Below are positions 1 to 5,625 of a stretch of DNA of 6,381 nucleotides, piece after piece. The translations under genes were made by a program, and so were the position numbers. The stretch is from NCBI GenBank assembly GCA_004297865.1, contig SCSO01000038.1, forward strand, positions 1 to 6,381, in the 5' to 3' direction. The notes under the pieces are model-generated. The model did no database searches. It was not told where the DNA came from and saw nothing but the letters and a program-made list of their open reading frames with translations. The stretch comes from Legionella sp. GTDB lineage: Bacteria > Pseudomonadota > Gammaproteobacteria > Legionellales > Legionellaceae. Every line of letters begins with the position of its first letter. The first letter of the stretch is position 1.

Positions 1-206
1 TTCATATGGGTCACAGTACGATCAACTTCTTCCATTAAAGATTGTCGCCAAGCTAACAATATCTTTTCGATATGTGCCAGTTGTTTTTCATTCATGTACT
101 CTTCGCCAACAGTTTCCTGATAGGGAGTAATACCCATGCTGCCAATTGTATCATTTTTCACTTTCTGTCGTCTCACTTTGGTTTTATCAAGTAATTGCCC
201 GGTCAT
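1..206 (-). CDS. dksA: DksA, RNA polymerase-binding transcription factor (N-terminal part, runs off window)
   Basis: Sixty-eight complete codons are present, reading from an ATG at 206-204 to the window edge. The translation begins MTGQLLDKTK. Residues 26-39 (ITPYQETVGEEYMN) and 61-68 (VDRTVTHM) closely match the conserved N-terminal part of gammaproteobacterial DksA (PYQEKPGEEYMNEAQLAH and DEVDRTVTHM in E. coli). DksA inserts a coiled coil into the RNA polymerase secondary channel and acts with ppGpp in the stringent response. The acidic coil tip and the four-cysteine zinc finger lie beyond the window, so their integrity cannot be judged. The first ATG is chosen because a strong GGAGGT lies just upstream; Met24 is a less likely alternative start. 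The segment before PYQE is basic (KTKVRRQKVK) and unlike that of E. coli. The start is 1 nt from the prmC stop, which indicates co-transcription and probably coupled translation. The family call is firm. Confidence 0.93.
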   Translation of the reverse strand, partial: MTGQLLDKTKVRRQKVKNDTIGSMGITPYQETVGEEYMNEKQLAHIEKILLAWRQSLMEEVDRTVTHM

Positions 207-207
207 T

Positions 208-1041
208 TCAACCTCCGTTCCATCCACCTGTCACTCTATCATGTCCTTGAAGGTCTTGCCAACACTGGACTCTATATCCTAATCGATCCAGTATAGCAAT
301 TATTTGTACTTTTTGCTCAAAACCGTGCTCAAGTAGGAGAAAACCGCCCTCAAAGAGGAAATTTTTGCTTTGTTTACTAATAACTTGGATATCCGCAAGC
401 CCTTGGTCTGCACTGACTAAAGCGTTGATGGGTTCAAAACGCAGATCGCCTTCCTGTAAATGCGGATCTCCAGGAGCAATGTAAGGGGGATTAGCGACTA
501 TGGCATGGTATTTTTTTGCCGGTAAGTTGCTAAACCAATTGGATTGATAGAAGTTTACATTCTTTAAATCATGTATTTTGGCATTGTCTTGCGCAATGGC
601 CAAGGCATCCGCACTTAAGTCACAGGCATCAATTTGCCAATGAGGTCGTTCTTTCGCTAAAGCCAGGGCTATAGCGCCACTTCCTGTCCCTAAATCCAAA
701 ACATTGACCGTGTCTTGATGAGGTGCTAATTCGAGAGTTAATTCAACCAACTGCTCCGTTTCATGGCGAGGAATTAAAGTAGCAGGGCTGACCTTTAAAT
801 TCAAAGACCAAAATTCTCGAGTACCCGTGATATAGGCTATTGGAGTTCCTAAAACTCTTTTATTGAGGCAGTCCAGATACTTTTTTTCTTGCTCAGGAGT
901 TAAGGTTCGTTCCGGATGTGCATAGAGATAAGCGCGATTCTTTTCTAATACATAAGTTAACAAAATTTCGGCTTCTAAGGCTGCCTCAGTATTTGCTACT
1001 AGTTGCAGACCTTGATCCAGGGCCTGGCGGATATTAATCAT
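208..1041 (-). CDS. prmC: Peptide chain release factor N5-glutamine methyltransferase PrmC (HemK)
   Basis: This 277-residue protein has the same length as E. coli PrmC. It uses S-adenosylmethionine to methylate the glutamine of the GGQ motif in release factors 1 and 2, which raises termination efficiency. An N-terminal helical release-factor-binding domain (about 1-80) is followed by a Rossmann methyltransferase domain. The SAM-binding motif DLGTGSG is at 116-122, and the catalytic NPPY that holds the substrate glutamine amide is at 184-187. The linker motif reads IPRHETEQLV (90-99), with His where many homologues have Pro. The C-terminus carries the family's usual HDRVT. The gene starts inside the end of prfA (8-nt overlap), with TAGGA 4 nt before the ATG, and ends 1 nt before dksA. 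Its neighbour PrfA is its substrate. The tail GGWNGG is encoded by DNA that doubles as the dksA ribosome binding site. Confidence 0.96.
   Translation of the reverse strand: MINIRQALDQGLQLVANTEAALEAEILLTYVLEKNRAYLYAHPERTLTPEQEKKYLDCLNKRVLGTPIAYITGTREFWSLNLKVSPATLIPRHETEQLVELTLELAPHQDTVNVLDLGTGSGAIALALAKERPHWQIDACDLSADALAIAQDNAKIHDLKNVNFYQSNWFSNLPAKKYHAIVANPPYIAPGDPHLQEGDLRFEPINALVSADQGLADIQVISKQSKNFLFEGGFLLLEHGFEQKVQIIAILDRLGYRVQCWQDLQGHDRVTGGWNGG
211..217 (-). promoter_or_regulatory. Shine-Dalgarno of dksA inside the end of prmC
   Basis: On the minus strand CGGAGGT sits about 4-5 nt before the dksA ATG. It is formed by the last prmC codons (Gly-Gly, GGA GGT) followed by TGA. This is the strongest ribosome binding site in the minus-strand run and decides the dksA start. 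Confidence 0.75.
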
Positions 1042-2122
1042 GGCGTCCTAATTCAGCAAGTAGCTCAGCATGATATTCGCGTTTTAGCGAATCAATCACT
1101 AAGGATAAATTACCTTCCATTACATCGGCTAATTGATAGATAGTTAAATTAATTCGATGATCAGTCAATCGACCTTGGGGGTAATTATAAGTGCGAATAC
1201 GTTCCGAACGATCACCAGTACCCACTAAGGATTTTCGTGTTTGTGCTTGTTCTTGTCGTTGTTTACTTTGTTCAGCGTCCAAGAGACGAGTTTTTAATAA
1301 GGACATGGCTTTCGCACGGTTTTTATGTTGCGAACGTTCATCTTGGCATTCCACCACGACCCCTGTAGGAATATGAGTAATACGGATAGCTGAATCCGTT
1401 TTGTTGACGTGCTGACCCCCAGCTCCGGAAGAGCGGTAGGTGTCAATACGCAAATCATCAGGGCTGATTTGAATGTCATCAATTTCATCCACTTCCGGCA
1501 TGATGGCAACCGTACATGCCGATGTATGCACCCGACCTTGCGATTCGGTTTCTGGCACGCGTTGTACGCGGTGAGCGCCTGATTCAAATTTGAGTTGTGC
1601 GTATACGGCATTGCCGCTGATGCGAGCAATAATTTCTTTATAACCACCATGTTCGCCGTTATTAGCACTGATAAGCTCCAATTGCCAACCCTGACTTTCA
1701 GCATAGCGGCTGTACATACGATATAAATCACCGGCAAAAATGGCTGCTTCATCTCCACCTGTTCCTGCGCGTACTTCAAGATAAATATTACGTTCATCAT
1801 CTGGATCTTTGGGAATGAGATGCCATTGTAATTCTTCGTCTAAATCGGCCACTTGTTTTTCCGCAACGGTAATCTCTTCTTCTGCCATACTGGCTAATTC
1901 TTTATCCTCGCCGGCCAACATGTCTTGTAAAGAACTAAGATTATTTTGCGCTGCCAAATAAGTTTCATAACAGTGAGCAACGGGTTCTAGCTGAGCATAT
2001 TCCTTAGAAAGAGCTCTAAATTGATTTTGATCGGCAATCACAGAGGCTTCTGATAACAGACGGCCCACTTCTTGAAAGCGTTCCAACATTTGTTGGAGTT
2101 TTAACTCAAGTGATTTCTTCAT
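1034..2122 (-). CDS. prfA: Peptide chain release factor 1 (RF1)
   Basis: This 362-residue class I release factor reads UAA and UAG in the ribosomal A site and triggers peptide release. The helical domain 1 covers about 1-110. The tripeptide anticodon PxT appears as PET at 190-192 in VQRVPETESQGRVHTSAC, which makes it RF1; RF2 carries SPF instead. The peptidyl-transferase-centre loop SSGAGGQHVN is at 231-240, with GGQ at 235-237 and Gln237 the residue modified by PrmC. Length is typical (E. coli RF1 is 360). The start overlaps the end of hemA by 17 nt, and the sequence just before the ATG is pyrimidine-rich (ACCCTCTT) with no Shine-Dalgarno. Translation is therefore probably re-initiation coupled to hemA. 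The hemA-prfA-prmC order is well known in gammaproteobacteria. The gene ends in TAA. Confidence 0.98.
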   Translation of the reverse strand: MKKSLELKLQQMLERFQEVGRLLSEASVIADQNQFRALSKEYAQLEPVAHCYETYLAAQNNLSSLQDMLAGEDKELASMAEEEITVAEKQVADLDEELQWHLIPKDPDDERNIYLEVRAGTGGDEAAIFAGDLYRMYSRYAESQGWQLELISANNGEHGGYKEIIARISGNAVYAQLKFESGAHRVQRVPETESQGRVHTSACTVAIMPEVDEIDDIQISPDDLRIDTYRSSGAGGQHVNKTDSAIRITHIPTGVVVECQDERSQHKNRAKAMSLLKTRLLDAEQSKQRQEQAQTRKSLVGTGDRSERIRTYNYPQGRLTDHRINLTIYQLADVMEGNLSLVIDSLKREYHAELLAELGRHD

Positions 2123-3380
2123 AAGAGGGTAAGTAGTCGTTAGGATTAAAAAGATATTGCGCTAAAGTCAGTATGTCTTCACGCCCATCACGAGCGATTT
2201 TTCTTAAACCGGTCGTGGGATTATGGGTTAATTTTTTCACTAAGCGCTCGCTAAATTCATTTAATACGGTTTGTTGATTATGGCCTTTAGATAATTTTTT
2301 AAGTGCACGTTCTAATTCGATATGCGCCAGATTTTGCATTTGATTTCGATAATCACAAATGACTTCTTTGGCTTGTAGAGAACGATGCCAACGCAGATAG
2401 TTTTCTAATTCTAGATCTATCAGACCTTCAGCTTGTAAAGCGGCATTACGACGTTCATCCATCCCTTGCGCAATCATTTTTTGCAAATCATCGATATTAT
2501 ACAAATGCACTCCAGGGAGCTCTTGGACATCGGTTTCAATGTCACGCGGAACCGCTAGATCTAAAAAGAACATAGGTTTGTCCTGGCGATGTTGCAAGGC
2601 GTGCTCAACTAAGCTTTTATTAATAAAGGGTAAAGGACAGGCAGTCGCAGAAATCACTACGTCTGCGTGCACCAGATTTTGAGGGATATCACTAATCGCA
2701 ATGGTTTTCCCAGAAAAACGCTCTGCCAATTTTTGGGCATTTTCTGTGGTACGACTGGCGATCATAAAGCGATGTACGCCTTGTTGATGCAAGTATTTGG
2801 CGACTAAGGACGCGGTTTCGCCTGAACCAATGAGAAAGACATTTAAAGAGTTATAATTAGAAAATAATTGGCCTACCAGTTGTGCTGCAGCGTAGGCTAC
2901 AGAAACGGGATTAATTCCAACGCCACTTTGATTTCTAATGCGTTTACTCGCACTAAATACGTATTCAAATACTGGTCTTAATTGCGATTTCACGCTACCA
3001 AAACGACAAGCTTGTTGATAGGCATGCTTCATTTGTCCCAGAATTTGCGGCTCACCAATCATCATTGAATCTAAGCCACTAGCCACTCGTAAAGTATGTT
3101 TTACCGCTTGCGCCCCGGTATGCACGTATAAAAAAGGCTCTAAGCTGGCTGGGCTTAACTGGTGCTCCTGCGCTAGCCATTCGATTAAGCTTTGTGGATC
3201 CTGGGTGTCACAATAAATTTCAGTACGATTACATGTCGATAAAATAGTGGCTTCGTTAACCGCAGAGAGGGATAAAAGGCTTTGTAGCTGTGATTCATGC
3301 ATAGCCGCAGGTAAGGCGACTTTTTCACGCACGTCAATAGGAGCAGTTTTGTGATTTAAACCGCAAGCTACAAAAACCAT
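2106..3380 (-). CDS. hemA: Glutamyl-tRNA reductase
   Basis: This 424-residue enzyme reduces glutamyl-tRNA(Glu) with NADPH to glutamate-1-semialdehyde, the first committed step of C5-pathway tetrapyrrole synthesis. The N-terminal catalytic domain shows GLNHKTAPIDVREKVA (7-22) and the nucleophile Cys50 in STCNRTEIY. LDSMMIGEPQILGQ (103-116) is the next conserved block. The NADPH-binding domain has GSGETA at 185-190 and FLDLAVPRDI at 272-281. The C-terminal dimerisation helices cover about 310-410. All the usual landmarks are intact and the length is normal (E. coli HemA is 418). The ATG is the only sensible start because the conserved sequence begins within a few residues. The leader before it (GATTTATAATTT) is AT-rich with no recognisable Shine-Dalgarno. 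It is the first gene of the hemA-prfA-prmC-dksA run and ends in TGA inside prfA. No lolB gene is seen upstream, although it often sits divergently from hemA in this class. Confidence 0.97.
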   Translation of the reverse strand: MVFVACGLNHKTAPIDVREKVALPAAMHESQLQSLLSLSAVNEATILSTCNRTEIYCDTQDPQSLIEWLAQEHQLSPASLEPFLYVHTGAQAVKHTLRVASGLDSMMIGEPQILGQMKHAYQQACRFGSVKSQLRPVFEYVFSASKRIRNQSGVGINPVSVAYAAAQLVGQLFSNYNSLNVFLIGSGETASLVAKYLHQQGVHRFMIASRTTENAQKLAERFSGKTIAISDIPQNLVHADVVISATACPLPFINKSLVEHALQHRQDKPMFFLDLAVPRDIETDVQELPGVHLYNIDDLQKMIAQGMDERRNAALQAEGLIDLELENYLRWHRSLQAKEVICDYRNQMQNLAHIELERALKKLSKGHNQQTVLNEFSERLVKKLTHNPTTGLRKIARDGREDILTLAQYLFNPNDYLPSYEEIT

Positions 3381-3447
3381 AAATTATAAATCGAGCTGTA
3401 TTGAGTTAATCTGTGGATTGTAAACGATTAGCTAGCAAAATTGTAGA

Positions 3448-3474
3448 TTGAACTCCCGAATTTAGAATTATATT
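3448..3474 (+). promoter_or_regulatory. Candidate promoter for the 91-residue gene and M50 protease
   Basis: TTGAAC (3448-3453, 4 of 6 to the sigma-70 -35) is followed after 15 nt by TATATT (3469-3474, 5 of 6 to the -10). TAGAAT (3463-3468) is an alternative -10. The spacing is shorter than the optimal 17, so this is only a candidate. Transcription would start near 3481 and give a leader of about 73 nt. Confidence 0.35.
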
Positions 3475-3480
3475 TCTAAA
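3461..3480. repeat. 20-bp near-perfect palindrome, operator-like
   Basis: TTTAGAATTATATTTCTAAA has 9 of 10 complementary arm positions, with outer arms TTTAGAA/TTCTAAA perfect over 7 bp. It covers both -10 candidates for the rightward unit, which is where a dimeric repressor would bind. It is AT-rich with no T-run after it, so it is a poor terminator. The binding protein is unknown. Confidence 0.5.
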
Positions 3481-3502
3481 GTAGTTCTCTGAGCTGCCGC
3501 CA

Positions 3503-3510
3503 ACAAGGAT
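3503..3510 (+). promoter_or_regulatory. Possible CsrA-binding motif in the leader
   Basis: ACAAGGAT matches the core of the CsrA RNA consensus (ACARGGAU). Its GGA lies 37 nt upstream of the GGA in the ribosome binding site of the 91-residue gene (AAGGAG, 3542-3547). That layout of one upstream site plus one at the Shine-Dalgarno is typical of CsrA-repressed leaders. The motif is short and could be chance. Confidence 0.3.
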
Positions 3511-3553
3511 AGCCACTTTTTACACCTATGTGTGAAATGTTAAGGAGATTCAA

Positions 3554-3829
3554 ATGGAAATAATCCTTCAAGGTCAACATAATGCAGAAGAAGCGGTTAA
3601 AAGCTTGGAAAATGTACTAAAATTGTTCAAGGAACGCTACAATATTACTGATTATCGGGAAATTCATTTATCGGTGACTTTGGTTGATGGACAAGGCGAT
3701 CTAGTGGAATTGGTGGATAATGAGACCAATCAACCCTATCGCGTCTTTGAAGTGTATCGTGAAGGCTATGAATTAGCTGGTCAACAAGGCGCACCTTCAT
3801 TACAATTGGTGGTTGATAACACCAAATAG
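3554..3829 (+). CDS. Small acidic protein of unknown function, upstream partner of the M50 protease
   Basis: I do not recognise the family. The 91-residue product has no signal peptide, no membrane segment and no cysteine. It has 16 acidic and 8 basic residues, so it is probably a soluble cytoplasmic acidic protein. The pattern suggests a short strand (EIILQG, 2-7), an amphipathic helix (about 10-29), then strands at about 37-45 (EIHLSVTLVDG region), 49-54 and 61-68 (PYRVFEVY). This is a compact alpha/beta fold. The beta-alpha-beta-beta order loosely resembles hibernation-promoting factor, but I see no sequence match and do not assign it. The gene is convincing: AAGGAG lies 6 nt before the ATG, codon use resembles its neighbours, and only 9 nt separate its TAG stop from the protease ATG. 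The two are probably one operon and possibly functionally linked. Confidence 0.85.
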   Translation: MEIILQGQHNAEEAVKSLENVLKLFKERYNITDYREIHLSVTLVDGQGDLVELVDNETNQPYRVFEVYREGYELAGQQGAPSLQLVVDNTK

Positions 3830-3838
3830 GATGAAGGG

Positions 3839-4909
3839 ATGGTTGCTGCAGTTCTGGCGATAATACTGACTTTGATTTTAGTTGTAGGGATTCATGAAGC
3901 AGGACATGGTCTAGTTGCGCGTTTTTTTGCGATAAAAATTCAAAAAATTTCCATAGGTTTCGGTAAATCTCTCTTAAGTTGGACTAATTCAAAAGACTGT
4001 GAATGGGTATGGGCTATGTGGCCTTTGGGTGGTTATGTGCAATTACTCAATACCCGAATTTCTCCCGTCACTGAAAAAGACTACCCCCAATGTTTTGATA
4101 AAAGGCCTATTTGGCAACGCTTATTGGTCCTAGTTTCAGGCTCTTTGGCTAATATTGTCACCGCTTGGCTTGCCTTTATCTTGATTTTTTTTGTAGGTTT
4201 GAATTTAAAATCTCCTGATATTGCCAGCGTGGTTCCTAATAGCCTTGCTTACCAAGCGGGTTTTCAAGCACAAGATCAATGGGTAGCTATCAATGGTACA
4301 CCGACACCTTCTTGGCAAGAAGTAGGGATGCAATTGATTATGTTCTGGGGACAAAAAGAGGTGCAAGTCACTCTGCGACAACCCAATGGGCATCTACGAA
4401 CCAGTTTATTAAATTTAAGCGATCTCAAATTTTCTGAGAAAGACAAGTCCTTATTAACCCGATTAGGGATTAATCCCAATTTGCAGGCACCGGTAAAAAG
4501 AATAGCCGCACCTTCTTTTATTGGCGCAATAAAAGACGCCACTTTAAGCGTAGGTCATTGGACTTATTTTTTTCTTATGGTTTTGAAACAAGTCTTGACC
4601 GGAGTTATTCCCTTTTCCGTGTTATTGGGACCCTTAGGCTTATTTGCTGCTTCCATAGTTTCTTTCACTCAGGGAATTCTGATCTTTTTATATTTTATAG
4701 CCAGTTTGAGCATTGCAGTGGGCTTAGTGAATCTTTTTCCTGTGCCTGGATTGGATGGTGGTTCCATTCTTTATACACTGATTGAAAAGTGTCGTGGCAA
4801 GCCGATGTCAGTGGCTATGGAAGTGTTATTGTATCGTTTAGTGCAAATCGCCTTTGCCTTACTTTTGGTGCAGCTTATCTTAAATGATCTGCAACGCTTT
4901 TATGCATAA
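3839..4909 (+). CDS. M50 family site-2 protease (RseP-like intramembrane zinc metalloprotease, single PDZ)
   Basis: This 356-residue inner-membrane protease is of the RseP/site-2 type, which cuts substrate transmembrane helices such as anti-sigma factors. The first membrane helix (about 3-25) carries the zinc motif HEAGH (His19, Glu20, His23). PLGGYV (62-67) matches the family's membrane-associated beta-loop. The second helix (about 96-119) includes the conserved SGSLANIVTAW. One PDZ domain covers about 125-185 (SVVPNSLAYQAGFQAQDQWVAINGTP). GPLG is at 264-267, and the third zinc ligand lies in NLFPVPGLDGG (298-308, Asp306), followed by a last helix at about 326-347. All catalytic residues are present. 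E. coli RseP has about 450 residues and two PDZ domains, so this is shorter and may be a paralogue rather than the housekeeping RseP. The substrate is unknown. The ATG follows AGGA (3828-3831), which overlaps the upstream stop. The gene ends tail-to-tail with comF. Confidence 0.93.
   Translation: MVAAVLAIILTLILVVGIHEAGHGLVARFFAIKIQKISIGFGKSLLSWTNSKDCEWVWAMWPLGGYVQLLNTRISPVTEKDYPQCFDKRPIWQRLLVLVSGSLANIVTAWLAFILIFFVGLNLKSPDIASVVPNSLAYQAGFQAQDQWVAINGTPTPSWQEVGMQLIMFWGQKEVQVTLRQPNGHLRTSLLNLSDLKFSEKDKSLLTRLGINPNLQAPVKRIAAPSFIGAIKDATLSVGHWTYFFLMVLKQVLTGVIPFSVLLGPLGLFAASIVSFTQGILIFLYFIASLSIAVGLVNLFPVPGLDGGSILYTLIEKCRGKPMSVAMEVLLYRLVQIAFALLLVQLILNDLQRFYA
4900..4909. other. 10-bp palindrome where two convergent genes end
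   Basis: TTATGCATAA is a perfect palindrome. Read rightward it gives the last codons Tyr-Ala-stop of the M50 protease gene. Read leftward it gives Tyr-Ala-stop of comF. The two coding regions therefore overlap by exactly these 10 bp. No GC-rich hairpin with a T-run is visible on either side, so transcripts from both strands must run into each other's genes before ending. Confidence 0.9.
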
Positions 4910-5595
4910 ACCGTACGTGCGCAACACCAGACATCAACACGCTGAACGCCGGATTTTTTAAAAGCACGCGCTAATTCATTGGCAGTACTGCCTGTAGTTA
5001 AAAGGTCATCGATTAAAATTACATGTTGATAGGGTAGGGCCTTAATTTCAAAAGCATTGCGTAAGTTTTTTCTGCGCAAATCCCCATCTAGACTAGCCTG
5101 AGGTGCGGTATTAATTATTTTACGACAAGAAAAAAGATCGTAAGGTACTTGTAATGTTTTTGCTAGATATTGCGTTAATACTGCAGCTTGATTAAATCCC
5201 CGTTGTTTTAATCGCAGGGGATGCATGGGAACTGGAATAAGGCATTGCCCTTGCAGATCTATGCTTACCTTTAGCATTAATTCACCTAGAAAGGATTTTA
5301 GATAAAGACCATTGTGGTATTTGAATTGGTGTAGAAGACTACGTAAAGGTTCTTCAAAAGGGTAGGCGATATAAGCTCTATCAAAATGGGGTTTTGTCTT
5401 AATACATTGGCCGCAGATTAAATGTTCTACAGAGGACAGTGGGTAAGCACAATGCTGGCAACTGGGCCCCAGAGGACGTAACCAATGTTGGCAATCGTGA
5501 CAAACGGCAAGAGTGCCAAGATGAAATTGACTACAAAGAGTGCAGATAGTAGGTAGTCTAAAAGACTGTGTTATACTTGCGAGTTTTTGACGCAT
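4900..5595 (-). CDS. comF: ComF/GntX-family phosphoribosyltransferase-like protein
   Basis: With the start at 5595 the product has 231 residues, usual for the family. ComF is a cytoplasmic protein required for DNA uptake in naturally competent bacteria; the E. coli relative is GntX/YhgH. The N-terminal half has four CxxC pairs (18/21, 32/35, 46/49, 61/64), as expected for zinc binding. The C-terminal half is a type I phosphoribosyltransferase domain with PVPMHPLRLKQRGFNQA at 121-137. The PRPP-binding loop is HVILIDDLLTTGSTANE at 191-207, where the acidic pair and TTGST are intact. The frame stays open upstream to an ATG at 5739. Those 48 extra residues lie antisense to bioC and carry no family features, so the later ATG is preferred. 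Its Shine-Dalgarno is weak: AAGGAA lies about 19 nt upstream. It is divergent from bioC across 30 bp. Confidence 0.9.
   Translation of the reverse strand: MRQKLASITQSFRLPTICTLCSQFHLGTLAVCHDCQHWLRPLGPSCQHCAYPLSSVEHLICGQCIKTKPHFDRAYIAYPFEEPLRSLLHQFKYHNGLYLKSFLGELMLKVSIDLQGQCLIPVPMHPLRLKQRGFNQAAVLTQYLAKTLQVPYDLFSCRKIINTAPQASLDGDLRRKNLRNAFEIKALPYQHVILIDDLLTTGSTANELARAFKKSGVQRVDVWCCARTVYA
5569..5577 (+). promoter_or_regulatory. Candidate extended -10 promoter for bioC
   Basis: TGTTATACT combines a TGn extension with TATACT (5 of 6 to TATAAT) and would start transcription about 42 nt before the bioC ATG. No good -35 is present at the right distance, but an extended -10 can compensate. The element lies inside the 5' end of comF on the opposite strand. 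Confidence 0.4.
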
Positions 5596-5625
5596 GGACG
5601 TTGAACTTAATTTTCCTTGGGCTTT

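Larger units (their letters stand above)
3381..3553. promoter_or_regulatory. Divergent intergenic control region between hemA and the 91-residue gene
   Basis: This is the only gap of note in the window (173 bp), and promoters for both flanking units should lie here. It is AT-rich near hemA. For hemA, TACAAT on the minus strand (3422-3417) is a fair -10 that would give a leader of about 30 nt, but it has no good -35. For the rightward unit there are two overlapping -10 candidates within a palindrome and an AAGGAG ribosome binding site. No tRNA, stable terminator or riboswitch fold is apparent by eye. Confidence 0.6.

Noticed and set aside
1191..1376. Plus-strand 61-codon open frame
   Set aside because: It lies wholly antisense within prfA, has no ribosome binding site and shows no protein-like features.
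1294..1800. 168-codon open frame on the minus strand
   Set aside because: It is an out-of-frame reading of prfA, whose correct frame carries the intact PET and GGQ motifs; the alternative product has no recognisable domains.
3383..3388. Perfect TATAAT on the minus strand just upstream of the hemA ATG
   Set aside because: A transcript from this -10 would start inside hemA, about 4 nt after the first base of the start codon, so it cannot serve the full-length gene.
3418..3425. TTGTAAAC resembling half of a BirA biotin operator
   Set aside because: No matching inverted half-site is found at the required distance, and the neighbouring genes are not biotin genes.
3528..3563. 11-codon upstream open frame overlapping the start of the 91-residue gene
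   Set aside because: It has no ribosome binding site of its own and is short enough to arise by chance.
4205..4785. Three open frames (4205-4393 minus, 4276-4542 minus, 4558-4785 plus)
   Set aside because: All are shadows of the M50 protease gene, whose frame has all catalytic motifs.
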